NCBI RefSeq assembly: GCF_025630775.1
Contig: NZ_JAOSZE010000045.1
Coordinates: 21,636-85,635, forward strand
Source of the DNA: Actinoplanes sp. KI2
GTDB lineage: Bacteria > Actinomycetota > Actinomycetes > Mycobacteriales > Micromonosporaceae
Length of the DNA stretch: 64,000 nucleotides
Direction: 5' to 3'
Shown in pieces: positions 33,290 through 41,770 of this stretch. The notes beneath the pieces are model-generated. The model did no database searches and was not told where the DNA came from. It saw only the letters and a list, made by a program, of their open reading frames with translations. Each line of letters starts with the position of its first letter. Position 1 is the stretch's first letter. Position numbers and translations under genes: made by a program.

Positions 33290-34642
33290 ATGGGTGGAAT
33301 CGCACGAGCAACACGCTCCTTCGGCGGCGCCGCGGTCTTAGCCCTCGCTCTGGCGCTGGCCGCCTGTGGCGGCGGCAGCGGTGGCTCCTCGACCGGCTCC
33401 TACGGCTTTCCGCAGGTCGCGCAGGACGACAAGGCTGAGATCACGGTGTGGGTGGACGCCGACCGCTCGACGGCGGTCGACGCCTTCAAGAAGGCCAACC
33501 CCGACGTCGCGATCAAGGTGGTCACCTACGACGGCTCCGCGAACGGCTCCAACTCGTTCCGGACCAAGATGCAACTGTTCGACCGGGCCGGCAGCGGCTG
33601 GCCGGACGTGGTGTTCTCGAGCCAGAACAACGACGCGGCGTGGGCGAGCCAGAAGTCCAACGGCAAGCAGGCGTTCGCGGCCGTGCTGAGCGGCGGACTG
33701 GTCCCCAAGGCCACCCTCGACGGGTTCACCCCGGGCGCGCTCGCCCCGTGCACCGTGCAGGGCAAGGTCTACTGCCTGCGCAACGACCTCGCCCAGGTGG
33801 TGTTCTGGTACGACAAGAGCCTGCTGACCAAGTTCGGCTACCCGGTGCCGACCACCTGGGAGGAGTATCAGGCGCTCGGCGAGAAGGTGGCGCGGGAGCA
33901 CCCGGGCTACCTCGTCGGTACCGTCGGCGACGCGTTCGCGCCGGAGATCTACTTCTGGAGCGGCAAGTGCCAGGCGAACGGCATCACCGGGCCCACGTCC
34001 GTCACGGTCAACACCGACACCGCCGAGTGCAAGCGGGTCGCCGCCATGCTCGACACCCTCATCAAGAACGGCACCACGCCCAACGTCAGCGTCTTCACGC
34101 CCGAGTTCGTCAAGAAGTACACCGGCAAGGTCCTGGTGATGCCCGGACCGGCCTGGTACGCCGGGGCGATCTTCAACAACCCGCAGTCGCTGAACGTACC
34201 GAAGGGGCAGCTCGGCGTCGCGGCCCCGCTCGCCTGGCCGGGCGACGCCGCGGTGACCGGCAACGTCGGTGGCGGAACGTGGTTCATCAGCAGCCATTCG
34301 AAGAACCTCAAGGCCGCGGAGAAGTTCGCCGAGTTCGTCACCACGGCCGACGACTACCAGGTGAACCTGGCCCCCGGCTACCCGGCCTTCGCGGCAGCCG
34401 GCGACAAATGGATCAAGAAGCAGGAGTCGAGCGGGTACTACGCGACCGATCTGCAGTCGATCGTCAAGGCCGGCACCGAGATCTGGGACGGCTGGGGTTA
34501 CGGGACCTTCAGCCAGGAGGCGATCTGGGCCAAGACCATGACCCCGGCCATCGCCGGCGGCAAGAGCCTGGTCGACATGCTTCCCCAGTGGGAAACGGCG
34601 ATCAAGAACCAGGCCCAGGTCAACGGTTACACGGTCCAATGA
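33290..34642 (+). CDS. Sugar ABC transporter substrate-binding lipoprotein
   Basis: AAAGGA lies six bases before the ATG. The 450-residue protein has a lipoprotein signal ending LALAACGGG, then the two-lobe fold of cluster-1 carbohydrate-binding proteins (EITVWVDADRSTAVDAF, WPDVVFSSQNNDAAW, LAQVVFWYDKSLLTKFGYPVPTTWEEY). It should capture a sugar outside the cell and deliver it to the two permeases that follow. The permease start overlaps its stop (ATGA). Neighbouring catabolic genes suggest an aldose or 6-deoxyhexose such as L-fucose. Confidence 0.92.
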   Translation: MGGIARATRSFGGAAVLALALALAACGGGSGGSSTGSYGFPQVAQDDKAEITVWVDADRSTAVDAFKKANPDVAIKVVTYDGSANGSNSFRTKMQLFDRAGSGWPDVVFSSQNNDAAWASQKSNGKQAFAAVLSGGLVPKATLDGFTPGALAPCTVQGKVYCLRNDLAQVVFWYDKSLLTKFGYPVPTTWEEYQALGEKVAREHPGYLVGTVGDAFAPEIYFWSGKCQANGITGPTSVTVNTDTAECKRVAAMLDTLIKNGTTPNVSVFTPEFVKKYTGKVLVMPGPAWYAGAIFNNPQSLNVPKGQLGVAAPLAWPGDAAVTGNVGGGTWFISSHSKNLKAAEKFAEFVTTADDYQVNLAPGYPAFAAAGDKWIKKQESSGYYATDLQSIVKAGTEIWDGWGYGTFSQEAIWAKTMTPAIAGGKSLVDMLPQWETAIKNQAQVNGYTVQ

Positions 34643-35571
34643 CCGCTGTGGAACAGACCGCACGGCCGGCGGCGCTTCCGCGCCACCGGCCGGGCGGCCG
34701 GCGATCCGGCCGCGGCCGCGGCGCCATCAGCTATCTCTTCATCTCCCTCTACACGGCCCTCACCTTGGCCTTCGGGGTCGTGCCCGCCCTGTACGCGCTG
34801 TACCTCGCCGTCACCGACGCGAACGGCGGCTTCGCCGGGGCGGCCAACTTCACCAAGGTCGTCAAGGACTTCCGGTTCCTGCCCGCCGTCGGGCACGTCG
34901 CGTACTTCCTGGTGATCTGGCTGGTTGCCCTCGTCCTGTTCGTGACGGTCCTGGCGATCGCGGTGCATGCCCTCCGGCTACGGTGGCTCGGCAGCAGCCT
35001 GCGGTTGATCTTCTATCTGCCCGGCGCGCTGGCCGGCGCGTCGAGCGTGCTGCTCTGGCTGTTCCTGCTGGACCCGACGGCCAGCCCGGTCGGCGGCCTG
35101 CTGCGGTTCCTGGGTTTCGACAGCTTCGTCCAGGTCATCGTGCCCGCCAACCTGCCGCCGATCTTCGCGATCATCGCATTCTGGACCGGCGCCGGCGGCT
35201 GGATCGTGATCATGTACGGCGCGCTCAACAACATCAGCGCCGACGTGATCGAGGCCGCCCGGATCGACGGCGCCGGCCCGATCCAGATCGCCTGGCGCAT
35301 CCAGCTTCCGCTGCTGCGCAAGTGGATCTCGTACCTGGGGATCATGTCGCTCGCCGCGGGGATTCAGCTCTTCGTCGAGCCGCAACTGCTCTCACAGGCC
35401 AGCAACGCGGTGGTGCCGAACGACTATTCGCTCAACCAGCTGGCCTACCAGTACGCGTTCCAGCAGAACGACTTCAACGGCGCGGCGGCCATCTCGTTGC
35501 TGCTGCTGGTCATCGCCCTCGCGCTCTCCGCGGTGTTCGTGCTGCGCGGCGGCCTGTTCGAGACGGACTGA
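34639..35571 (+). CDS. Sugar ABC transporter permease (MalF type)
   Basis: The 310-residue protein has six predicted membrane helices and the ATPase-contact EAA loop (VIEAARIDGAGPIQIAWRIQLPLLRKW). The long basic N-terminus is cytosolic. It pairs with the next permease, which starts two bases after its stop. No ATPase gene is in the operon, so a shared MsiK-type ATPase encoded elsewhere is expected. Confidence 0.92.
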   Translation: MTAVEQTARPAALPRHRPGGRRSGRGRGAISYLFISLYTALTLAFGVVPALYALYLAVTDANGGFAGAANFTKVVKDFRFLPAVGHVAYFLVIWLVALVLFVTVLAIAVHALRLRWLGSSLRLIFYLPGALAGASSVLLWLFLLDPTASPVGGLLRFLGFDSFVQVIVPANLPPIFAIIAFWTGAGGWIVIMYGALNNISADVIEAARIDGAGPIQIAWRIQLPLLRKWISYLGIMSLAAGIQLFVEPQLLSQASNAVVPNDYSLNQLAYQYAFQQNDFNGAAAISLLLLVIALALSAVFVLRGGLFETD

Positions 35572-35573
35572 CC

Positions 35574-36473
35574 ATGACGACTGCAACCACCGAAAGGCGC
35601 CCGGGGCTCGGCGGCTGGAGCGGCCGGACGATCGTCGGGGTCCTGCTCGCGATCTTCGTGCTGTTCTTCGCCATCCCGATCGTCTGGCTGCTGCTGGCGA
35701 CGACGAAGTCGGCCCGCGGCCTCATCGTGGACAACCCGTTCGCTCCGGGCAGCCTCGCCGATCTGCGGGCCAACTGGCAGCAGCTCTTCGCCTTCCAGGA
35801 CGGCGCGGTCACGACGTGGGTGGCCAACTCGGCGCTGTACGCCGTGGGCGCGCTGGTGATCACGCTCATCGCCGGCATCCCGGCCGGCTACGCGCTGGCG
35901 CTGACCCGGTTCCGATTCCGGCGGCTGCTGCTGATCGTGACGCTGATCGTCATGCTGATCCCGAACACCGCACTCGTCCTGCCCATCTTTCTCGAGCTCA
36001 ACACACTGGGCCTGATCGGCAGTCCGCTCTCGGTGATCCTGCCGATGTCGTTCTTCCCGTTCGGCGTCTACCTCACCTACATCTATTTCTCGACGAGCAT
36101 CCCGCGGGACCTGCTGTCCGCGGCGCGAATCGACGGATGTACGGAGTTCCAGGTGTTCGCCCGGGTCGCTCTGCCGCTGGCGGCGCCGATCGTCGCCCTG
36201 GTCGCCTTCTTCAGTTTCGTGCAGAGCTGGAACAACTTCTTCCTGCCGTTCGTGATGCTGCCCTCCAGCGACGGGTACCCGATCCAGGTGGGACTCACCT
36301 CCCTGCTCGCGTCCACACCGGCGTTCAATCCCAGTTCCGCCGGGACGCAATCCGTGCAACTGCCGACACTCGCTCTGGCGACGGTGATCTCGGTGTTGCC
36401 GGTGCTGATCGTTTTCCTCTTCTCCCAGCGATTCCTGGTCGCCGGGATGACGGCGGGCGGCACGAAGGAATGA
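35574..36473 (+). CDS. Sugar ABC transporter permease (MalG type)
   Basis: The 299-residue protein has six membrane helices, the MalG-like FAIPIVWLLLATTKSA opening and the EAA loop (LLSAARIDGCTEFQVFARVALPLAAP). It forms the channel with the preceding MalF-type subunit. The acid-sugar dehydratase begins 28 bases downstream, so transport and catabolism are one transcript. Confidence 0.92.
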   Translation: MTTATTERRPGLGGWSGRTIVGVLLAIFVLFFAIPIVWLLLATTKSARGLIVDNPFAPGSLADLRANWQQLFAFQDGAVTTWVANSALYAVGALVITLIAGIPAGYALALTRFRFRRLLLIVTLIVMLIPNTALVLPIFLELNTLGLIGSPLSVILPMSFFPFGVYLTYIYFSTSIPRDLLSAARIDGCTEFQVFARVALPLAAPIVALVAFFSFVQSWNNFFLPFVMLPSSDGYPIQVGLTSLLASTPAFNPSSAGTQSVQLPTLALATVISVLPVLIVFLFSQRFLVAGMTAGGTKE

Positions 36474-36501
36474 GTCGAACAGCGGCCGAGAAGGAGCAAC
36501 A

Positions 36502-37656
36502 GTGAAGGTCACCGGATACCGCAGCCTGACGACCGAGCACGATTGGGGGCGGCTGATCGGCGACGCGAACGGGGTGATGTCCGGCCCGCGTACCGAGGTG
36601 CACGTGCTGATCCTGGAGACCGACGCCGGAATCGACGGCGTGGGCATCGGCCCGCACGGCGATGTCGATCGGGTGTTCGACGCCGTGGAGGGGCAGGATC
36701 CGCGGGGCGTGTCGGCCCTCTACGACCGGATGCTCGCCCGGGTCTTCAAGACCGGGCACGCGGGGTCGACGTTCGGCGCGATCGGCGCGATCGACATCGC
36801 CTTGTGGGATCTCAAGGCGAAGGCCGCGGGCGAACCTCTGTGGCGCACGCTCGGCGGCCTCGACCGGTTCGTACCGGGCTATGCCTCCGGTCTGGACATC
36901 GCGCTGGACGACGAAGGGCTTGCCCGTCTCTATACGGAATTCGCCGACCGGGGCTTCGGCGCCGGCAAACTCAAGGGTGGGCGGAACCTCGGCGACGACC
37001 TCCGCCGGCTGGAGATCCTGCGCGAGGTGCTGGGCCGCAACTCGGCGAACCCCGCCCTCATGTTCGACGCGAACGAATCCTGGAACCGTTCGCAGGCCGT
37101 ACGGTATGTGACCGCCCTCGAGCGCGAGTTCGATCTCACCTGGATCGAGGAGCCGGTACGCCGATGGGACGCCGCCGGGCTCGCCTCGGTGCGGCGGGGC
37201 ATCCGGGCCGCCGTCGCGACCGGCGAGAACCTCACCGGCCTCGAGCAGTACCGCCCGTTGCTGGACGCCGACGCGGTCGACATCGTGCAGGTGGGCAACG
37301 TGTGGGGCATCACCCACTTCCTCCGGGTGGCCGCGGTGGCGCACAGCCGTGACCTGCCGGTGAGCCCGGTGGCCTACCACACCAACCCGGTGGCCCACGC
37401 CGCCGTGGCCGTACCGAACCACCTGGCCTTCGAGGTCCAAGGCCTCACCTCGCCGATCGGCCTGCGGGTGGACCAGGAGTACGCCGACGGAGGGATCGTT
37501 CTCGGGGACGAACCGGGAATCGGCATCCGGGTCGACGAGAGCGGCATCCGAGCCGGCCGGGCTGCCAACCCACCCGCGCAGGACGCCGGGCCGCACGTTC
37601 GCCCCGGCCGCGCGGGCCTGCGCCTGGTCCCCGACTCGGCACGTGACCTGTGGTGA
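36502..37656 (+). CDS. Enolase-superfamily acid-sugar dehydratase
   Basis: The 384-residue protein shows the mandelate-racemase subgroup pattern: a KxK motif (GAGKLKGG), metal ligands Asp in MFDANESW, Glu in TWIEEP and Glu in VATGEN, and a His near HTNPVAH. Such enzymes remove water from aldonic acids (fuconate, galactonate, rhamnonate) to give 2-keto-3-deoxy acids. Position between importer and lactonase fits that step. The exact aldonate cannot be fixed by eye. Start: AAGGAGCAAC precedes the ATG. Its stop overlaps the next start (GTGA). Confidence 0.87.
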   Translation: MKVTGYRSLTTEHDWGRLIGDANGVMSGPRTEVHVLILETDAGIDGVGIGPHGDVDRVFDAVEGQDPRGVSALYDRMLARVFKTGHAGSTFGAIGAIDIALWDLKAKAAGEPLWRTLGGLDRFVPGYASGLDIALDDEGLARLYTEFADRGFGAGKLKGGRNLGDDLRRLEILREVLGRNSANPALMFDANESWNRSQAVRYVTALEREFDLTWIEEPVRRWDAAGLASVRRGIRAAVATGENLTGLEQYRPLLDADAVDIVQVGNVWGITHFLRVAAVAHSRDLPVSPVAYHTNPVAHAAVAVPNHLAFEVQGLTSPIGLRVDQEYADGGIVLGDEPGIGIRVDESGIRAGRAANPPAQDAGPHVRPGRAGLRLVPDSARDLW

Positions 37657-38480
37657 CGCCCACCCTGGACAGCCACGTCCACCTCTGGGACCGGTCCACC
37701 GATCCGCAACCGTGGATCGACCCGGCGACGATGGCGGCGATCGATCGTGACTTCTTCCCCGGTGACCTCGACCGGATGCTGCAAGCAACCGGCATGGACA
37801 CGGCCGTGGTCGTGCAGTCCAGCAACAGTGTCGCCGAGACGCGGCGCCTGCTGGGGCACCGCATGCCGGGCATCGCCGGTGTGGTGGGCTGGGTCGATCT
37901 CACCGCCGATCCGGGCCGGCAACTCGACGAGCTGGCTGCCGCGGCGGCGCGGCGGCTGGTCGGTGTCCGGCACCTGGCGCACCTCGATCCCGATCCCCTC
38001 TGGCTGGCCAGGACCGTCCTCAACGCCGGCCTGGCCCGGCTGGGCGAGCGCGGCCTGACCTTCGACCTGGTCGTACGGTGGTGGCAGGTGCCGATGGCCA
38101 CAGCCCTCGCCGGGGCACACGCCGACGTCCGCTTCGTCGTCGACCACCTCGGCGGAGCCGCCGAGACGGACGACCCCGAGGCGTGGGCCGGGAACCTACG
38201 CGAACTGGCCCGCCGCCCCAACACCTGGGCGAAGGTCTCCGGGCTGGCCGGGCTCGTGAAGCACGACCCCGATGGTCTGCGCCGCGCGGTGGACGTCGCG
38301 CTCGAGTCGTTCGGTCCGGGCCGGCTCATGTACGGCTCCGACTGGCCGGTCGCCGAACTGGGTGCGGGCGCCGTCAGCTGGCGGGCGACGGTCGACACGC
38401 TGATCGCCGAGCTGAGCCCGGCCGAGCGTGCGGCGATCCTGTCCGAGACCGGCTCCGCCTTCTACCAGCTCGGCCGATGA
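37653..38480 (+). CDS. Amidohydrolase-2 family lactonase (fuconolactonase type)
   Basis: The protein of about 275 residues is a TIM-barrel amidohydrolase with DSHVHLWDRS (HxH), RFVVDHLGG and YGSDWPV, the set seen in L-fuconolactonase, rhamnonolactonase and related sugar lactonases. It would open the lactone made by the aldose dehydrogenase encoded next. GTG 37653 overlaps the dehydratase stop; GTG 37650 is equally possible. Both borders are four-base overlaps, so dehydratase, lactonase and dehydrogenase are tightly co-translated. Confidence 0.88.
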   Translation: MTPTLDSHVHLWDRSTDPQPWIDPATMAAIDRDFFPGDLDRMLQATGMDTAVVVQSSNSVAETRRLLGHRMPGIAGVVGWVDLTADPGRQLDELAAAAARRLVGVRHLAHLDPDPLWLARTVLNAGLARLGERGLTFDLVVRWWQVPMATALAGAHADVRFVVDHLGGAAETDDPEAWAGNLRELARRPNTWAKVSGLAGLVKHDPDGLRRAVDVALESFGPGRLMYGSDWPVAELGAGAVSWRATVDTLIAELSPAERAAILSETGSAFYQLGR

Positions 38481-39469
38481 CGAGCGAGGCGTGGCGGATC
38501 CTGGACCGGGCCCGGACCCCGCACGGTGTTCTGGGTTTCGGCGGCTCGCCGCTGGGCAACTTCGCCCGGCCGATGGGCGACGACGAGGCGGAGCGGACGA
38601 TGGAACGGGCGTGGGACGCCGGCATCCGGTACTTCGACACGGCGCCGCACTACGGCCTCGGCTTGTCCGAACGCCGGGTAGGCGCCGGTCTGCGTGGCCG
38701 CCCGCGCGACGAGTTCGTGGTCTCGACCAAGGTCGGCCGCCTGCTGATCCCCAATCGACGACCGGTCGCCCAGGACACGGAGGGATTCGCGGTTCCCGGT
38801 GATCTGCTCCGGCGATGGGACTTCTCGGCCGCCGGGGTCCGCCGCTCGCTCGAGCAGAGCCTGTCGCGGCTGGGCCTGGACACCATCGACATCGTGTACG
38901 TCCACGACCCCGACCAGGCCTGGGACGGCGCCGCCCGCGAGGGCCTGGCCGCCCTCGCGCCGCTGAAAGCCGCCGGGCTGGTCCGGGCCGTCGGCATCGG
39001 AACCAACGCCACCGCCGGGCTCGACCGCCTTGTCGAGGACGGCCTCGTCGACGTGGTGATGCTGGCCAACCGCTACTCGCTGCTCGAACACGGCGCTCTC
39101 GACACGGTGCTGGCTCCGGCCCGGCGGGCCGGCGTACCGGTCGTCGCGGCCGGCGTCTTCGGCACCGGTCTGCTCGCGACCACCGAGCCGGCACCGGGCG
39201 CCGCCTATGAGTACCGCGCGGCCGATCCGGCGGTGCTCCAGCGGGCGCGGCAGATCGCCGCGATCTGCCGGGAACACCGGGTGGAGCTGCCCGCCGTCGC
39301 GCTTGCCTTTCCGCTTCTGCATCCGGCCGTCGCCGCCGTCGCCGTCGGTATGGGTTCCGCGCGCGAGGTCGACGAGGACGCCCGCCGGTTCGAGAGCGAC
39401 GTTCCCCGGCGGCTGTGGCGCGATCTGGTGGCGGCCGGGCACCTCCCGGCCGCGAGCGTGGACTTCTAG
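38477..39469 (+). CDS. Aldo/keto reductase, L-fucose/D-threo-aldose 1-dehydrogenase type
   Basis: The 330-residue enzyme has the AKR tetrad Asp and Tyr (YFDTAPHYG), Lys (VSTKVG) and His (IVYVHDPD), and belongs to the subgroup that oxidises L-fucose, D-arabinose or L-galactose to 1,5-lactones with NAD(P)+. It would be the first catabolic step. Together with the lactonase, dehydratase and SDR, four consecutive steps of the non-phosphorylative route are present; only the final diketo-acid hydrolase or aldolase is not seen in the window. The 3' end overlaps the converging GntR gene by four bases. Confidence 0.88.
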   Translation: MTSEAWRILDRARTPHGVLGFGGSPLGNFARPMGDDEAERTMERAWDAGIRYFDTAPHYGLGLSERRVGAGLRGRPRDEFVVSTKVGRLLIPNRRPVAQDTEGFAVPGDLLRRWDFSAAGVRRSLEQSLSRLGLDTIDIVYVHDPDQAWDGAAREGLAALAPLKAAGLVRAVGIGTNATAGLDRLVEDGLVDVVMLANRYSLLEHGALDTVLAPARRAGVPVVAAGVFGTGLLATTEPAPGAAYEYRAADPAVLQRARQIAAICREHRVELPAVALAFPLLHPAVAAVAVGMGSAREVDEDARRFESDVPRRLWRDLVAAGHLPAASVDF

Positions 39470-40236
39470 GCCTCCGCGTCGCCGCGAGACGGCTCGAACC
39501 GGCGTCGCTGCCACGAGCCGATGATGTGGTCGCGCATGGCCTTCTCCGCGGCGGCGGCGTCCTGGCGGGCGATCGCGTCGACGACCAGGGCGTGCTGGTC
39601 GAGGGTGGAGCTGAACGCACCCTCGTACTGCATCCCGTGGAATCTCTTGCTCTCGAGCGCACGGCGGTACAGCCGCTTGGTGATGTTCTCGGCCAAGCGG
39701 TTGCGGGACAGCTCCATCACCGTGAGGTGAAAGACCACGTCCGCCTCGTTGAAGGAGTCGCTCTCGTGCTGCGTCTGCCGCATCACCTGCAGGGCGTGCT
39801 CGACCCGGGTCAGCTCCTCCGGGGTGCGGTTGGCGGCCACCGCTGCGGCCATGGCGGCCTCGAGATTTCCCCGCACGACGGTCAGCTCGTCGAGCACGCC
39901 CAACGACTCGTCGTTGTCGATGAGGGCGGAGAGCACGACCGGGTCGAGCATGTTCCACGACCCGGAGCGGGCCACCTGGGTGCCCCGGCCCTGGCTGATG
40001 ATCAGCAAGCCTTTCTCCTCGAGCCGCTTGGCGGACTCGCGGATCACGGTGCGGCTCACGCCGAAGTGCTCGCTGAGCGGTCCCTCGGGCGGCAGCAACG
40101 TGCCCTCGGCCAGCTGCCCGGTGACGATCAGCTCGACCAGCTCGGTCACGACGGCGACGCTCAGCCGCTCGGCGCGCTGGCGCGGCGGGAGCTTGAACCC
40201 ATCGGATGCGGCCGTCACGGCTCGTACCTTACCCAC
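39466..40236 (-). CDS. GntR-family regulator, FadR subfamily
   Basis: The 256-residue protein has a GntR winged helix (LVELIVTGQLAEGTLLPPEGPLSEHFGVSRTVIRESAKRLEEKGLL) and an all-helical FCD effector domain with the metal-site His pattern (ADVVFHLTVMELSRNRL, LDQHALVVDAI). FCD regulators of this kind sense sugar acids or intermediates. It sits at the end of the sugar-acid operon, in the opposite direction, and is followed upstream by a second, similar regulator. It shares no close identity with its neighbour outside the DNA-binding domain. Confidence 0.92.
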   Translation of the reverse strand: MGKVRAVTAASDGFKLPPRQRAERLSVAVVTELVELIVTGQLAEGTLLPPEGPLSEHFGVSRTVIRESAKRLEEKGLLIISQGRGTQVARSGSWNMLDPVVLSALIDNDESLGVLDELTVVRGNLEAAMAAAVAANRTPEELTRVEHALQVMRQTQHESDSFNEADVVFHLTVMELSRNRLAENITKRLYRRALESKRFHGMQYEGAFSSTLDQHALVVDAIARQDAAAAEKAMRDHIIGSWQRRRFEPSRGDAEA

Positions 40237-40248
40237 TGATGCCGGCGA

Positions 40249-41019
40249 TCAGCGCTGCAGCCGGACCGGGTCGCCCGGGCCGCCCCGGCGCACGAGCCAG
40301 GCCTCGGTGATGTGCCGGAACATGGCCTCGGCGGCACCGCCCGGGTCTCGCGCCGCGATGCATTCGTAGATGCGGCGGTGACCGCGGTTCGAGGCCACGC
40401 ACAGCGACCGTTTCGGCCGGCCCAGGTAGCGCGCGGTATTGATCACCTGGCTCTCGAGCGACCGCACCACGGCACGGGCGATGCGATTGCCGGATGCCCG
40501 CATGATGGTGTCGTGGAAGGCCCGATCGCGCTCGGCGTACGTGACGTGGTCGTGCACGAGGCCGTCCATCTCGCCGACGAGGGCGGCCAGGCGATCGATG
40601 GTCTCCGGGTCGGCCACCCGTGCGGCCACGTTGGCCATGTCCGCCTCCAGCAACCGGCGGGTGACGACGAGGTCGTCCAGCACGATCACGCCATCGTCCT
40701 CGGCGATGGTCGCACTCAGGACGAGCTCGTCCAGCATGTCCCACATGGTCGGCGGCGTGACGACCGTTCCGGAACCCTGGCGGACCTGCACCAGACCCTT
40801 CGCCTGGAGGAGCTTCACCGCCTCGCGGACGACGGTCCGGCTCACGCCGAACCCGTCCACCAGGACCGGCTCGGGTGGCAGGCTGCTGCCCGGCGGATGC
40901 ACGCCGCGCACGATGCTGTCCACGAGCTCCGCCGTGACCGCATGCGCGAGGTTGGCGGGCCGCTTTCGCCGCGCCGGCGGAAAGGGACCGTTCACGGCCG
41001 CCTCCGTCGTTTCCGTCAT
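40249..41019 (-). CDS. GntR-family regulator, FadR subfamily (second copy)
   Basis: The ATG at 41019 follows GGAGGAG at four bases and is preferred over one nine codons upstream. The 256-residue protein has a winged helix (LVDSIVRGVHPPGSSLPPEPVLVDGFGVSRTVVREAVKLLQAKGLV) and an FCD domain with His ligands (YAERDRAFHDTIMRASGNRI). It is encoded 12 bp upstream of the first GntR gene on the same strand, so the two may be co-transcribed. TAATACGTAT 53 bp before its start also lies in the importer promoter, making this the likelier of the two to control the sugar operon. Confidence 0.92.
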   Translation of the reverse strand: MTETTEAAVNGPFPPARRKRPANLAHAVTAELVDSIVRGVHPPGSSLPPEPVLVDGFGVSRTVVREAVKLLQAKGLVQVRQGSGTVVTPPTMWDMLDELVLSATIAEDDGVIVLDDLVVTRRLLEADMANVAARVADPETIDRLAALVGEMDGLVHDHVTYAERDRAFHDTIMRASGNRIARAVVRSLESQVINTARYLGRPKRSLCVASNRGHRRIYECIAARDPGGAAEAMFRHITEAWLVRRGGPGDPVRLQR

Positions 41020-41071
41020 GCGCTCCTCCGATGCCTCGGTCCGCATCGAGGGCCGCTGCGGTCTTCAGACA

Positions 41072-41081
41072 TAATACGTAT
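41072..41081. promoter_or_regulatory. TAATACGTAT element upstream of the second GntR gene
   Basis: The decamer is identical to 33217-33226 in the importer promoter. It is a strong candidate for autoregulation by the GntR protein encoded just downstream on the minus strand. Confidence 0.6.
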
Positions 41082-41144
41082 CAACTCTGGCCCCGGTCAC
41101 GGCGGCGCTCTGCCGCCCGCGCATCGCCGTCGCGGACTCGGTGA

Positions 41145-41181
41145 CACTACGACCGTAGTGAAAGGCACAACTTTCGTAGTA
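41145..41181. promoter_or_regulatory. Tandem TetR operators and leaderless -10
   Basis: CACTAC-GACC-GTAGTG (41145-41160) is a perfect dyad. ACAAC-TTTC-GTAGT (41167-41180), 21 bp on, matches it with one arm mismatch; 21 bp is two helical turns, so two dimers could bind on one face. TAGTCT (41180-41185) ends six bases before the TetR ATG with no ribosome site between, as in leaderless genes. The TetR protein probably represses itself and its partner here. Confidence 0.65.
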
Positions 41182-41191
41182 GTCTGCGGTC

Positions 41192-41770
41192 ATGGCCACC
41201 CGGCGCGAACAGCTTCTCGACTCGGCGATCACCGTTCTCGGCGAGCGCGGCATTCACGCGCTCAGCCATCGCGCCGTCGACACCCAGGCCGGCCTTCCGG
41301 CTGGATCGACCTCCAACCATTTCCGTACGCGGGATGCCCTGCTCGACGCGGTTGTCGAGCGGTTCGCCGCCCGTGAGCAGGCGCTCTGGAACGAGCTCGC
41401 GATGTCGATGTACCCGACGACGCCCCTCGACCTGGCCCGGGTGCTCGTCGCGGCCGCCAGGACCGCGACCGGGCCGCAGCGCACCTTGATGCTCGCCCGC
41501 TACGCGATCCTGGTCGAGGCCGGCATCCACCCGGCCGTTCGCGCGCAGTTGCTGGCCACCGGCGCCCGGGTCAACGCCTGGTTCATGACCCGGCTGCGGG
41601 CCGCCGGCTCGAGCGACCCCGAGCGCGACGCGCCGATCATCATGAACCACTGGACCGGCGTCGTCCTGCACGACCTGGCCATCCCCGATCCCGCGTTCGA
41701 CCCGACCGACCAGATCACCACGCTCGTCACCACCGTGATCCGTCCACTGTCCGCGGAGGTCCCGTCATGA
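41192..41770 (+). CDS. TetR-family transcriptional regulator
   Basis: The 192-residue protein has the TetR helix-turn-helix (REQLLDSAITVLGERGIHALSHRAVDTQAGLPAGSTSNHFRTRDALL) and an all-helical ligand domain. The start is probably leaderless. Two operator-like dyads overlap the promoter. The next gene, a DinB-like protein, overlaps its stop by four bases and is the likely target. The inducer is unknown. Confidence 0.92.
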   Translation: MATRREQLLDSAITVLGERGIHALSHRAVDTQAGLPAGSTSNHFRTRDALLDAVVERFAAREQALWNELAMSMYPTTPLDLARVLVAAARTATGPQRTLMLARYAILVEAGIHPAVRAQLLATGARVNAWFMTRLRAAGSSDPERDAPIIMNHWTGVVLHDLAIPDPAFDPTDQITTLVTTVIRPLSAEVPS

